DNA of 64,000 bases. It comes from Paenibacillus_I sp035510375 (GTDB lineage Bacteria > Bacillota > Bacilli > Paenibacillales > Paenibacillaceae). Both the position numbers and the translations under genes were made by a program. The notes beneath the pieces are model-generated. The model was given only the letters and a program-made list of their open reading frames with translations, did not search any database and had not been told where the DNA came from. Shown piece by piece: positions 1 through 8,292 of the stretch (the stretch's first letter is position 1; the number at the start of each line of letters is the position of its first letter). The DNA lies in the NCBI RefSeq assembly GCF_035510375.1, contig NZ_DATKHG010000051.1. One strand, written 5' to 3'.

Positions 1-304
1 GCCCGCCGAGCGTATTGATCACCAGTACGATCCGTTCGGCATCGGCCTCCTCCGCTTCGCGGTAAGCCCTTTCCAGAAACGACCGAAGTCCCGATTCGAC
101 CGTTTGCCTGATCGGCACGACATAGACGGCCGTTCCCGCTGTGCCTTCAGCCCCGGAACCGTTGTCCGCTTTGTCCGCCGCGCCCACAACCGCTTCCGCA
201 TCCGCTGCCGCCCAAACTCCCGACGCAAGCGCTCCCGTTCCCGCAGCCGTCATCCATAATGCCGCCATGAGCAGCACAAGTCTTGCCGCCGGCAATCTCC
301 GCAC
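1..304 (-). CDS. nfeD: NfeD-type membrane serine protease, N-terminal part (runs off the window)
   Basis: Only the first 101 codons are visible; the frame runs off the left edge. They encode a signal peptide (Arg-rich start, hydrophobic stretch at about residues 6-28) and then the beginning of a ClpP-class serine protease fold, with VYVVPIRQTVESG at residues 60-72 and LVINTLGG at the edge. This is characteristic of long NfeD proteins such as YqeZ of B. subtilis, membrane proteases that usually work beside a flotillin-like partner in membrane microdomains and envelope stress. The catalytic serine and lysine lie outside the window, so activity cannot be judged. The start is GTG with GAGGGGG seven bases upstream. 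It follows yqeY across a terminator, matching the rpsU-yqeY-yqeZ order known in Bacillus. Confidence 0.85.
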   Translation of the reverse strand, partial: MRRLPAARLVLLMAALWMTAAGTGALASGVWAAADAEAVVGAADKADNGSGAEGTAGTAVYVVPIRQTVESGLRSFLERAYREAEEADAERIVLVINTLGG

Positions 305-424
305 GTTTTGACCCCCTCAAGACGCGACTTTGTTGCTACCTCTAATACGTCCTATGCTTTCCACCGTTTCAACATTCCATTGCCGAAAATGCGGAACACT
401 CTCGACTCCCGTCGAAATACGCAG

Positions 425-452
425 AAAAGCACCTCCTTTCGGAAGTGCTTTT
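425..452 (-). terminator. Intrinsic terminator after yqeY
   Basis: A 12-bp stem (AAAAGCAC with one wobble, then TCC/GGA) closes a four-base loop just after the yqeY stop and runs into T residues on the minus strand. It separates the hinT-rpsU-yqeY transcript from nfeD. Confidence 0.8.
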
Positions 453-462
453 GCTTGCGATG

Positions 463-906
463 TTATGGAAGAAACTGCTGCACGAGCTGATTTACTAGTT
501 TACCGTCAGCGCGGCCTTTCACCTGAGGCATCAAGGCTGCCATGACTTTTCCCATATCGGCTTTGGAAGAAGCACCGGTTCGCTGGATGGTCTGCTTTAC
601 GATCTCTTTCACTTCTTCTTCCGTCAATTGTTCGGGAAGGTATACACTAATAATATCTATTTCGGCGGCCACATTCTCCGCTAAGTCTTCGCGGCCCGCT
701 TTCCGGAATTCTTGGAGGGAATCTTTACGTTGTTTGATCTCGCGACTTAAGATATCAAGCACCTCGTTGTCGTCGAGCGTCCGCTTCAACTCAATTTCTT
801 GGTTTTTGATCGTCGCCCGAACCATCCGAATCGTGGAGAGCTTGAATTTATCCTGGCTCTTCATCGCCTGCTTCATATCGTCGCTTAATCGTTCGGTAAG
901 GTTCAT
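463..906 (-). CDS. yqeY: GatB/YqeY domain protein
   Basis: The 147-residue product matches the YqeY family over its full length: an all-helical N-terminal part (LSDDMKQAMKSQDKFKLST) and a C-terminal GatB-like tail with YLPEQLTEEEV and KADMGKVMAALMP. The tail resembles the tRNA-binding C-terminal domain of the GatB subunit of amidotransferase, but the free-standing protein has no settled function; a role close to tRNA or translation is usually assumed. It is cytoplasmic, with no signal or membrane segment. It sits 15 bases downstream of rpsU, in the same orientation, and ends at an intrinsic terminator, so hinT-rpsU-yqeY probably form one transcript. Confidence 0.92.
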   Translation of the reverse strand: MNLTERLSDDMKQAMKSQDKFKLSTIRMVRATIKNQEIELKRTLDDNEVLDILSREIKQRKDSLQEFRKAGREDLAENVAAEIDIISVYLPEQLTEEEVKEIVKQTIQRTGASSKADMGKVMAALMPQVKGRADGKLVNQLVQQFLP

Positions 907-921
907 CGTGAGAGGATCCTC

Positions 922-1095
922 CTAAAACTTTCTCTTGCGCGCAGCCTCGGACTTCTTCTTGCGCTTGACGCTAGGCTTCTCATAATGCTTGCGTTTTTTG
1001 ACCTCGGCCAAAACGCCGTCCTTCGCGATAGAACGCTTGAAGCGACGAAGTGCAGCATCAATGGTCTCGTTTTTGCGAACTTTTGTTTCAGACAC
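922..1095 (-). CDS. rpsU: 30S ribosomal protein S21
   Basis: Encodes 57 residues, the normal S21 length: an N-terminal SETKVRKNETIDAALRRFKR part and the very basic tail KRKKKSEAARKRKF. S21 binds the small subunit near the anti-Shine-Dalgarno region and helps initiation. The frame is open further upstream to an ATG at 1134, but the start is taken as the GTG at 1095, because GGAGGG lies just before it and the family begins exactly there. In B. subtilis rpsU also influences biofilm and motility choices. It lies between hinT and yqeY on one strand. Confidence 0.95.
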   Translation of the reverse strand: MSETKVRKNETIDAALRRFKRSIAKDGVLAEVKKRKHYEKPSVKRKKKSEAARKRKF

Positions 1096-1181
1096 CAGTT
1101 TTCCCTCCCTCCGAAACAGACCGTTCCAGAACAATAAACACGGTTATCAAACTTCATTATATGGTATTGCAAAAGCCAGTG

Positions 1182-1538
1182 TCAACTCACATCGCCGGAC
1201 ACCAGCGCCCCCAGCTTGCGGCCTCCGATCAAATGGACGTGCAGATGATAGACGACCTGGCCGCCGTCCTTGTTGACATTGTTCACAAGCCGGTAGCCGG
1301 CCTCCGCAATGCCGAGCTCCCGGGCGATATGGCGCGCGGCCGCAAATAGCTCGGCGATCAGCGCCGCATCCGACTCCCCGACCTCGTTCATTGTCGGAAT
1401 ATGCTTTTTCGGAATGATCAGCACATGGACCGGCGCAGCCGGCTGAATGTCATGAAACGCGAGCACCGTATCGTTTTCATACACCTTTTTCGAAGGGACG
1501 GTCCCCTCGACGATTTTGCAAAAAATACATTCCGTCAT
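1182..1538 (-). CDS. hinT: Histidine triad (HIT/HinT) nucleotide-binding protein
   Basis: The 118-residue protein carries the HIT signature HLHVHLIGG near residues 98-106 and the N-terminal CIFCKIVEG motif typical of HinT/PKCI proteins. Members hydrolyse purine nucleoside phosphoramidates, including AMP-lysine type adducts, through the central histidine of the triad. It is a cytoplasmic dimer in characterised relatives. The start ATG has AAGGAGG seven bases upstream. It lies 86 bases upstream of rpsU on the same strand, an arrangement common in Paenibacillus. No conserved residue is missing. Confidence 0.93.
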   Translation of the reverse strand: MTECIFCKIVEGTVPSKKVYENDTVLAFHDIQPAAPVHVLIIPKKHIPTMNEVGESDAALIAELFAAARHIARELGIAEAGYRLVNNVNKDGGQVVYHLHVHLIGGRKLGALVSGDVS

Positions 1539-1704
1539 GACACAGCCTCCTTCCGATTATGTAAACCGTTGCGCTGCCGCAAGCGATTATCTCCCTCACA
1601 TTGTAGCGAAAAAGAGAACCCTCGTCCAACATTCCACTCGCTGCGACAGGCCGGCGGTGGCGCGATCGTTCTCATTTTGATCAGACTATCAGTCTAAATC
1701 GGCA

Positions 1705-1733
1705 TGGATTGCGGTTGATGCCGCGATTATAAT
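1705..1733 (+). promoter_or_regulatory. Candidate sigma-A promoter of the flavin oxidoreductase gene
   Basis: A perfect -10 TATAAT at 1728-1733 is preceded, 17 bases upstream, by TGGATT, a poor -35. A short inverted repeat AGACT-ATC-AGTCT at 1683-1695 lies just upstream and could be an operator. Assignment is by consensus only. Confidence 0.4.
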
Positions 1734-1781
1734 TGAAAGTAATCGAGGATATAAGCAGAATTGATAATTGGAGGAAAGCAG

Positions 1782-3113
1782 ATGAGAGTGGCAGTCATCG
1801 GCGGAGGCCTTGCCGGCCTGACCGCGGCGGCCTATTTATCGAAGCAGTCCGGTATCGAAGGCGTGCTGTTCGAACGCAGTCCACAGCTCGGAGGCCGTGC
1901 GTTTACATATGAGAAAGCCGGCTTTACGCTCAATTACGGGGCGCATGCCATTTATGGCTTGGACCGGCACACCATTTCCAGCTTGGAGAAGGAGCTCGGC
2001 CTGTCGTTCGGCAGCCGCCAGGTAGACAAGCGCCGAGTCATGTACGAGAAAGGCGACCGGCTGACGCCGGCGCCGCTCGATTTCATCAATCTCGTCAAAA
2101 CCGATATTCTGAACGCCAAGGAAAAGGTGCGTTTCGCTGCGGAAATCGCGGCGATTATCGCCAATATCCATCAGGTCAAAAATTACGCCACACTGGGCGA
2201 GTACCTGGCCGAATCCGGCGCCGACGAGCAGGTCAAGGAATTGTGGGAGCATCTCGTATGCTCCAACTTCTTCATTACGCCCGAGGACGCGCGCAAGGTG
2301 CCCGGTCATGTGATCAGCGCCTACTATCACAACCTGTTCCTCTCCCAGCGGCCGGTGAATTACATTCTCGGCAGTTGGGCGGTCATTACGGACCAGCTGA
2401 AGCTGAAAATGGAGACGTCCGGACGCTGGCGGCTCGCGCTTCAGGAGGGCGTCGACGGCATCCGTTACGAGAACGGCCGTTACCTGCTGAAGACGAAAAC
2501 CCGCGAAGAGACGTTCGACAAAATTATTTTCGCGATGCCGGTGCAGCAGATCGTCAAATTGCTGAAGGGCACCCCGTGGGAGCCGTTCATGGCGCCGTAC
2601 GAGAACAACCGGGCCACAGAGGTGATGGTGTATGACGTCGGCTTGAGCCGGGTCGTTGGCCGGCCGTTCAGCTATATCAGCGACATGAACAACAAAATGT
2701 TCATCACCGATGTATCCGCGACCGACCACACGCTCGTTCCGGAAGAAGGCCAGCTGCTGCAAGGCATCGCTTATCTGTCCGACGAATCGTTCCCGGACGA
2801 GGCCGACCGCAAGGCTTATTTGGAAGAGCGGACGGCGCAAATGGAAGCGCTGTTCGACAAGCATTATCCCGGCTGGCGGGACGCGGTGGCGGTCAAGCGG
2901 GTCTCGAAGAAAGCGATGGTGCAGAGCGTCAAAAATGTGGCCGGCAACCGGCTGCTGCCGATTCGCGTCGAAAGCGCCCCGTTCTATTTCTGCGGCGACG
3001 GCTGCGAAGGCAAAGGCGAGCTTGCGGAGCGCGCATTCTCCAGCGCCCGCCGCGCGGCGGAGCTGCTTGCGGCGGATTTGAACCTGCACAAACAGGCTGT
3101 AGGCACGCGGTGA
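1782..3113 (+). CDS. FAD-dependent amine oxidase/phytoene desaturase-like oxidoreductase
   Basis: The 443-residue product starts with a dinucleotide-binding Rossmann motif VIGGGLAGLTAAAYL (residues 4-18), followed by ERSPQLGGRAFTYEKAG, the second FAD-contact region of the NAD(P)-binding amine oxidase/phytoene desaturase superfamily. The C-terminal FYFCGDGCEGKGELAERAF is the usual flavin-closing motif. The substrate cannot be read from sequence; no carotenoid or polyamine gene lies nearby. The ATG at 1782 is chosen over an in-frame ATT/ATG further upstream because GGAGG lies at 1770-1774. There is no signal peptide or membrane segment. It is a single-gene transcript convergent with the addBA operon, ending at a shared terminator. 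It could equally be called a protoporphyrinogen-oxidase-like protein. Confidence 0.85.
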   Translation: MRVAVIGGGLAGLTAAAYLSKQSGIEGVLFERSPQLGGRAFTYEKAGFTLNYGAHAIYGLDRHTISSLEKELGLSFGSRQVDKRRVMYEKGDRLTPAPLDFINLVKTDILNAKEKVRFAAEIAAIIANIHQVKNYATLGEYLAESGADEQVKELWEHLVCSNFFITPEDARKVPGHVISAYYHNLFLSQRPVNYILGSWAVITDQLKLKMETSGRWRLALQEGVDGIRYENGRYLLKTKTREETFDKIIFAMPVQQIVKLLKGTPWEPFMAPYENNRATEVMVYDVGLSRVVGRPFSYISDMNNKMFITDVSATDHTLVPEEGQLLQGIAYLSDESFPDEADRKAYLEERTAQMEALFDKHYPGWRDAVAVKRVSKKAMVQSVKNVAGNRLLPIRVESAPFYFCGDGCEGKGELAERAFSSARRAAELLAADLNLHKQAVGTR

Positions 3114-3114
3114 G

Positions 3115-3207
3115 AAAACCTCCATCGAGCCTCTCGATGATGAGCGGGCGCGTTCAAAGGCAGTTTTATCGCTGTTAAGAAAGCTGTTCTCGATCACCCG
3201 AAAACTA
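3115..3207. repeat. Multi-hairpin intergenic element, copy A
   Basis: This stretch aligns by eye with 62229-62324: shared blocks are AAAACC at the left end, ATCGAG-CTCGATGATGA, GTTTTATCGC, AAGCTGTT and ACCCGAAAACT at the right end. It includes a small hairpin ATCGAG-CCT-CTCGAT. Copy A follows the stop of the flavin oxidoreductase gene directly. Nothing here looks coding. Confidence 0.6.
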
Positions 3208-3230
3208 TACACATACAGTAAATTATGATA

Positions 3231-3262
3231 AAACGGGACTTCCCCCAGGGAAAGTCCCGTTT
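3231..3262. terminator. Bidirectional intrinsic terminator
   Basis: A perfect 11-bp stem, AAACGGGACTT/AAGTCCCGTTT, with a 10-base loop lies between two convergent genes. A-rich and T-rich flanks on both sides make it usable in both directions. Confidence 0.85.
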
Positions 3263-3280
3263 GCGTGTTTGCTGCCGCGG

Positions 3281-4000
3281 CTATTCGGCAGCCTGGTACG
3301 GCGGCAGCGCGTTTGCGCTAATCGCGTCGGCAAGCCCGTAGGCGACGTCCACCCAATCTCCGCCTGCCGCGACTTGCCTGGCTTCGTTAGAACCGGAATC
3401 CGATTTGAAAACCAAAGGCGCTGCGGTCTCGTTCAGCGTCTTAAAAGATTGCCGGAGCATCGCAATGTAGGCTTGTTCTTCCGCCGTGAACGGCTCCGAA
3501 TGATTGCCGATTCCGATAAGCGCCTCGCTTGCCCCGTTCATGAAAGCGGCCGCTTTGTCCAGACGGTCGCCGAGCGGCTCACGTCCGTTCTGTCCGTCCG
3601 CGGCCGACAGCAATCCGGTCATACGCTCGGCCGCATTCATCGTAAGCCGGGCAAGATTTTGCTTGGTGAGCATTCGATCCTCCAGGGAAAGATCCCGGGC
3701 CAATCGGTCCAGTTCCGATCGGATGTCTGCGAGATCATTCCGGAGGAAGGTGCCGGTCTCGATAATCCCGCGCCCCGCGTCGGCCTGCCGATCGGCGCCG
3801 TTTTGTAAATATTTAGCAAATAGCGATACATTGCCCATCAGGCTGATGACCAGCAGTATCAGGAAGATCGGTGTAAAAATCGATCGTTTGTTGTCCGCGT
3901 CGGCGTAACGTCTCGCCGGTTCGCCGGATCGGCCGGCGTCGGCCGCTCTCGGTTCAACCGCGACTTGATTTTCATCTCTCTGCGTACCGTTCGCACCCAT
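3281..4000 (-). CDS. Hypothetical protein with one membrane segment
   Basis: The 239-residue protein has a polar, charged N-terminal region (about residues 1-38), one strong transmembrane segment (FTPIFLILLVISLMGNVSLF, about residues 42-61) and a helical, probably extracytoplasmic C-terminal region with leucine-rich coiled-coil character (LADIRSELDRLARDLSLEDR). No enzymatic motif is evident and I do not recognise a named family. The start ATG has GGGGAG upstream. It follows addA at 119 bases on the same strand and precedes the shared terminator, so it is probably the last gene of an addB-addA transcript, but nothing in it suggests DNA repair. Confidence 0.75.
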   Translation of the reverse strand: MGANGTQRDENQVAVEPRAADAGRSGEPARRYADADNKRSIFTPIFLILLVISLMGNVSLFAKYLQNGADRQADAGRGIIETGTFLRNDLADIRSELDRLARDLSLEDRMLTKQNLARLTMNAAERMTGLLSAADGQNGREPLGDRLDKAAAFMNGASEALIGIGNHSEPFTAEEQAYIAMLRQSFKTLNETAAPLVFKSDSGSNEARQVAAGGDWVDVAYGLADAISANALPPYQAAE

Positions 4001-4119
4001 CTGTTTCTCCCCTTCCTACAGCAGTGTACCACGCCGGCTGCATCGTTTCCAGCCTTACGCGGCTTCCCGCTCCGGAAGGCTGGGCGCGGCGGGGCGACGG
4101 TCAGCAGCTCCCGCAGCCG

Positions 4120-7100
4120 TTATTCCGACGGGTAGGGGCACAATCGAACCGATTGCCCGCCATCGAAGAAAAAGACGTGACATTCCGTCACAGGCCGTCC
4201 AAGAATACGGCCGACCGCCTCGGCGTATAGCTCCAGCTGGAACCGATGGCGCTCAGCCGCCTGTTCCCAGTCCTTCATGTAAATCCGGTCCGTCTTGTAA
4301 TCCAACAGCACAAGGCCCCGCTCGTCCTCGAACAGGCAGTCGACAACGCCCTGAATGAACACCGGCTCCCCGGACACGGACGGGTCCGCGGCCGCCGCCC
4401 GATGCACACGGCCTGCAGGCAGGGTGCAGCTGAAAGGCAGCTCCCGCTTGACCCACATCGCGCCGGCCAGCCGGCTGCCCAATTCTCCGGCAAAAAACGC
4501 GGCGATCGATGCGGTATCGACCACCTCGGCCTGCGCCGGAGTCAACAGCAAACGGCCGACCATTCCTTCCACGAAAGCGCGTATCGACTCCTCATCCTTC
4601 GGGCCCCCCACCGGAATCGACTGCATAACCAGATGGCTCACGGTGCCCTTCTCGGCCGCCGTGAGCGCCTTCCGTTCCATGAACCGCGGCCGGCGCAGCC
4701 TGAACGTGTATGAACCGTCGCCGGGGGACGACCTGCTTCCGGCAAGCGGCGGCCGATTCGCGGACGTCCATTCCGTTACCGCCTCCTCATAGCGCTCCGC
4801 ATCGGCTTCATGCTGCGCTTCCGCAATGATCCGCTTCATCTCGGTCACCGACGTCTTCGCCGCGACGGCGGTCGCCGCCTGCAGCGGATAACGCCAGGAC
4901 AGCCGTTCCTCAACCGTCCCTGCAGCCGGGGTTCCTGGCAGCGGCACCGCCGCTTCGATCGCCCCAAGCCGTTCGCGAATCGCCGCCTCAGCCGACTTGT
5001 CAGGCTCGGAAGTCGCCGCCGCTTCGACGCCGAGCAGCGCGGCCGGCGCAACGCCGAAGCGCCAGCCTTTTACGGCAGCCGCCTCACCATGGACATCACC
5101 GTGTCCGTCATCCTGGCCGCCACCGTAGCCGTCATCGTTGTCGGCGCCATCGCCGCCGGCGTTCACCGTCTCCGCCGCTTCTCCGATCGACTGCTGCAGC
5201 GGCGCGCCCCGTCTCACGACCAGCGGCATAATCCAATCCAGAAACCGGCGTGCGGATGCCGCCTGATGATCCGGCAGCCGTCCGGCCGTTGCGACCGCTT
5301 CCGCAACGCCGCTCCAGCGGTCGACGGCTTTGTCCGCGTCGGCGACCGTGCCGAGCAGGAACATTTTCTCCTTCGGCCGCGTCATCGCGACGTACAGCAC
5401 CCGCATCTCCTCGGCCAGCGTCTCCATCCGCATCCGCCGGCGGACGGCCAAATACGGCAGCGTCGGATAACTGACCCGAAGGCCGGCATCGACCAGCCTG
5501 GGGCCGAAGCCGAGCTGCTTGTGGAGGAGAAACGAGCCGTTCAAATCCTGCATGTTGAACGTTTTGCCCAGGCCTGCGACGAACACGACAGGAAACTCCA
5601 GGCCCTTGCTTTTGTGGATCGACATGATCCGAACGACGTCCTCCTGTTCGCCCAGCGCGCGCGCCGTGCCGAGATCGCCTCCGCTGTCCCTCATCCGTTC
5701 GATGAACCGGAGAAAACGGAACAAACCGCGAAACGAGGTCGCTTCGTATTGCCTGGCCCTGTCATGCAGCGCGCGCAAATTCGCTTGGCGCTGCACGCCG
5801 CCCGGCAAGCCGCCGACGAAGTCGTAAAAGCCGGTTTCCCGGCAAATCCCCCACAGCAGCTCGGCGAGCGAGCCCTGACGGGCTTCGTTGCGCCAGCGCT
5901 CCAGCCGGTCGAGAAAGGAAGCGAGCTTCCCCCGGATTCCTTCTTCCACAAGCAAATCGTCCGCAGCCTTGCGCACCGCCTCGTAATAGGAGCCATCGCC
6001 GGCATACACCCGAATCTTCGCCAGCTCCTCGGCCGTCAACCCGAAAATCGGCGAACGGAGCGAGCCGGCGAGCGGAATATCCTGAAACGGATTGTCGATC
6101 ACCCGCAGCAGCGAAAGCATGATTTCGACCTCGGTCGCCTCGAAATAACCGGTGTTCAGCTCGGCGTATGCTGGAATGCCGTGGGCCTGCAGCTCCTCCA
6201 CCAATATGGGAGCCCATTGCTGAGTCGCGCGAAGCAGAATGACGATATCGCGCCAAACCGGCTTCCGGTAAGCGCCCGGTCTGCCGTCGTATACACGGAA
6301 CGGCTTCTCGCCTCCCGAATTGCCTTCCATCAACGTGCGGATGCGCCGGGCGATCCAGCGGGCTTCCAGCTGCGCCGTCTGCATATCGGCCGCTGCTTCC
6401 GCCGCCGCCGAACGATCGGCCGCTTCTTCTCCGTCATCGGCATCATCCTCCGCGCGATCTTCAGCCGCGGCGGACGAGCCGCGGTCGATCAGCGCGCACT
6501 CGACCTCGAACCGGCCGCCGGCGGCGGCGTCGGCCGCCGGATAGCGTGCTCCGCATACGAGCTCCGCGCTGCGGTCGTAAGTCATTTCGGCGACCGCCTC
6601 GTGCATGATCGAGCGGAACACATCGTTCACACCGTTCACCACCTCGGCGCGGCTGCGGAAATTGCGGGCCAGATCGATGCGCATGCCTTGCTGCCGTTCG
6701 GCGCCGTCTCCCGAACCGTCCCGCAGGGCGGCGCGATCGCTTCCGATGCCTTCCCGCGCATCGCCGCCGCTTTCCGCGCATACGCCGGCAGCGCCATCGC
6801 CAGCGCCTTCAGCGCCTTGCCCGCCATCGTCAACGCCATCGCCAACGCCATCGCCGATACTGCCGATACTGCCTATATTGCCGGCACCGCCTCCGCCGTA
6901 AGCCTTGTACTTGGCGAGAAACAGATTCGGCTCGGCCAGCCGGAACCGGTAAATGCTCTGCTTGACGTCGCCGACCATGAACCGGTTGCCCGGGCCCGGG
7001 CGGCTGATCAGCTCGACGATCGCCTCCTGCACCATGTTCGTGTCCTGATATTCGTCGAGCAAAATTTCGTCGAACTGCCGGCGGTATTCCTCAGCCGCCG

Positions 7101-8292
7101 CCGAGGGAACCGCCGCCTCCGCCGTCGAAGCCGGATCGCGCAGTATGCGCAGGCAGTAATGCTCCAGATCGCCGAAGTCGAGCAGGCCTTTCCTGCGCTT
7201 TGCCGCCTCGTACCGCTCTCCGAAGCCGATGACCAGCTCGGCAAGCGCGCCCATCAGGGGCGCCAATTCGCGCATTTCCGCCGCGAACTCGTCCGGCGTC
7301 CGCCGGAAAAGCTCCTCGCCCAGCGCGGAGACGGCGTCCTTCGCCTGCTCGCGCAGCGCCTTGACGCGCTCCTGCAGCGCCTTATCGACGTCGTCGCCTT
7401 TAACCGGCTTCAGCTTCCCGAATGCCGCCGATTGAAATACAGCCGAACACGCCGTCCACGGCTCCTCCCGGACCGTCCGCAGCAGCTTGCGCACTTCCGC
7501 CAGATCGCCGGCCAGCGTATCGCCGTACGCAGCCGGGCCGCCCGGCTTGCGGGCAGCCTCCATCGCCTGCTCCAGCAGCGCGGCGGCGCCCTCCAGCGCC
7601 AACCGGACGTCTCCCTTCAAGCACCGCACCCATTCGCTTTGCTCAAGCGCTCCGGCATCCGGAACGTCGAAGGCGGCGGCCGCTTCGCGCAGCCAGAGCT
7701 CCGGCCAGGGATGGCTTCGCGAGAAGTCGTACAGCTCATGAACGAGCTTTGCCAGCGGTTCGTCCCCGCGCTCGCCGCCGAACGCGTCGGCAAGCAGCAC
7801 AAAATCCCCGCCGGCGCCGGCGTCCGCGTAACGCTCTTCAAAAAGATCGTCCATCGTCTCGATCCGCAGCAGCTCGGCTTCCGTCTCGCCCGCGATCCGA
7901 AAGCCGGGATCGAGTCCGATCAGCGGATTGAACCGGCGGATAACGTCAAGGCAGAAGGAATGGAGCGTCGTAATCGACGCCCGGTTCATGAGCGCCAGCT
8001 GGCGGCGCAGATGGTCCGAATCGGGATTGGCGTCGAGCGCCTTCTCCAGCGCGATCCGAATCCGCTCCTTCATTTCCGAAGCGGCGGCCTTGGTGAAGGT
8101 GGCGACGAGCAGCCGATCCACGTCGGTATCGCGCGAGATTTTGCGGATGATCCGCTCGACGAGCACCGCCGTTTTGCCCGATCCGGCCGCAGCGGCAACG
8201 AGCATATTCCTCCCGCCGCCTACAATCGCGCGCCATTGGTCATCCGTCCACGTACTGCCCGCCGGCTTCGGCTCCTCAATGATCGGCTCCAT
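4120..8292 (-). CDS. addA: ATP-dependent helicase/nuclease subunit A
   Basis: AddA pairs with AddB to process double-strand breaks up to Chi and feed RecA. The 1390-residue protein has the UvrD-type Walker A AAAAGSGKT at residues 33-41, the Walker B region LLDEYQDTN, VGDVKQSIYRFR, the helicase motif SIHKSKGLEFPVV, LYVAMTRPKEK and, near the C-terminus, the RecB-family nuclease motif LLDYKTD. The start is placed at the ATG at 8292, with AAGGAG upstream, although the frame is open to 8427 inside addB. It overlaps addB by 17 bases, indicating translational coupling. It is about 160 residues longer than B. subtilis AddA (1232), largely through three low-complexity inserts at about residues 465-535, 604-644 and 1041-1074, rich in Gly, Asp and Ala. 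They lie between helicase motifs, so the core looks intact. Confidence 0.96.
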   Translation of the reverse strand: MEPIIEEPKPAGSTWTDDQWRAIVGGGRNMLVAAAAGSGKTAVLVERIIRKISRDTDVDRLLVATFTKAAASEMKERIRIALEKALDANPDSDHLRRQLALMNRASITTLHSFCLDVIRRFNPLIGLDPGFRIAGETEAELLRIETMDDLFEERYADAGAGGDFVLLADAFGGERGDEPLAKLVHELYDFSRSHPWPELWLREAAAAFDVPDAGALEQSEWVRCLKGDVRLALEGAAALLEQAMEAARKPGGPAAYGDTLAGDLAEVRKLLRTVREEPWTACSAVFQSAAFGKLKPVKGDDVDKALQERVKALREQAKDAVSALGEELFRRTPDEFAAEMRELAPLMGALAELVIGFGERYEAAKRRKGLLDFGDLEHYCLRILRDPASTAEAAVPSAAAEEYRRQFDEILLDEYQDTNMVQEAIVELISRPGPGNRFMVGDVKQSIYRFRLAEPNLFLAKYKAYGGGGAGNIGSIGSIGDGVGDGVDDGGQGAEGAGDGAAGVCAESGGDAREGIGSDRAALRDGSGDGAERQQGMRIDLARNFRSRAEVVNGVNDVFRSIMHEAVAEMTYDRSAELVCGARYPAADAAAGGRFEVECALIDRGSSAAAEDRAEDDADDGEEAADRSAAAEAAADMQTAQLEARWIARRIRTLMEGNSGGEKPFRVYDGRPGAYRKPVWRDIVILLRATQQWAPILVEELQAHGIPAYAELNTGYFEATEVEIMLSLLRVIDNPFQDIPLAGSLRSPIFGLTAEELAKIRVYAGDGSYYEAVRKAADDLLVEEGIRGKLASFLDRLERWRNEARQGSLAELLWGICRETGFYDFVGGLPGGVQRQANLRALHDRARQYEATSFRGLFRFLRFIERMRDSGGDLGTARALGEQEDVVRIMSIHKSKGLEFPVVFVAGLGKTFNMQDLNGSFLLHKQLGFGPRLVDAGLRVSYPTLPYLAVRRRMRMETLAEEMRVLYVAMTRPKEKMFLLGTVADADKAVDRWSGVAEAVATAGRLPDHQAASARRFLDWIMPLVVRRGAPLQQSIGEAAETVNAGGDGADNDDGYGGGQDDGHGDVHGEAAAVKGWRFGVAPAALLGVEAAATSEPDKSAEAAIRERLGAIEAAVPLPGTPAAGTVEERLSWRYPLQAATAVAAKTSVTEMKRIIAEAQHEADAERYEEAVTEWTSANRPPLAGSRSSPGDGSYTFRLRRPRFMERKALTAAEKGTVSHLVMQSIPVGGPKDEESIRAFVEGMVGRLLLTPAQAEVVDTASIAAFFAGELGSRLAGAMWVKRELPFSCTLPAGRVHRAAAADPSVSGEPVFIQGVVDCLFEDERGLVLLDYKTDRIYMKDWEQAAERHRFQLELYAEAVGRILGRPVTECHVFFFDGGQSVRLCPYPSE

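Noticed and set aside
1836..3212. Minus-strand frame of about 460 codons opposite the flavin oxidoreductase
   Set aside because: Antisense shadow; the plus-strand gene has FAD motifs and a ribosome site.
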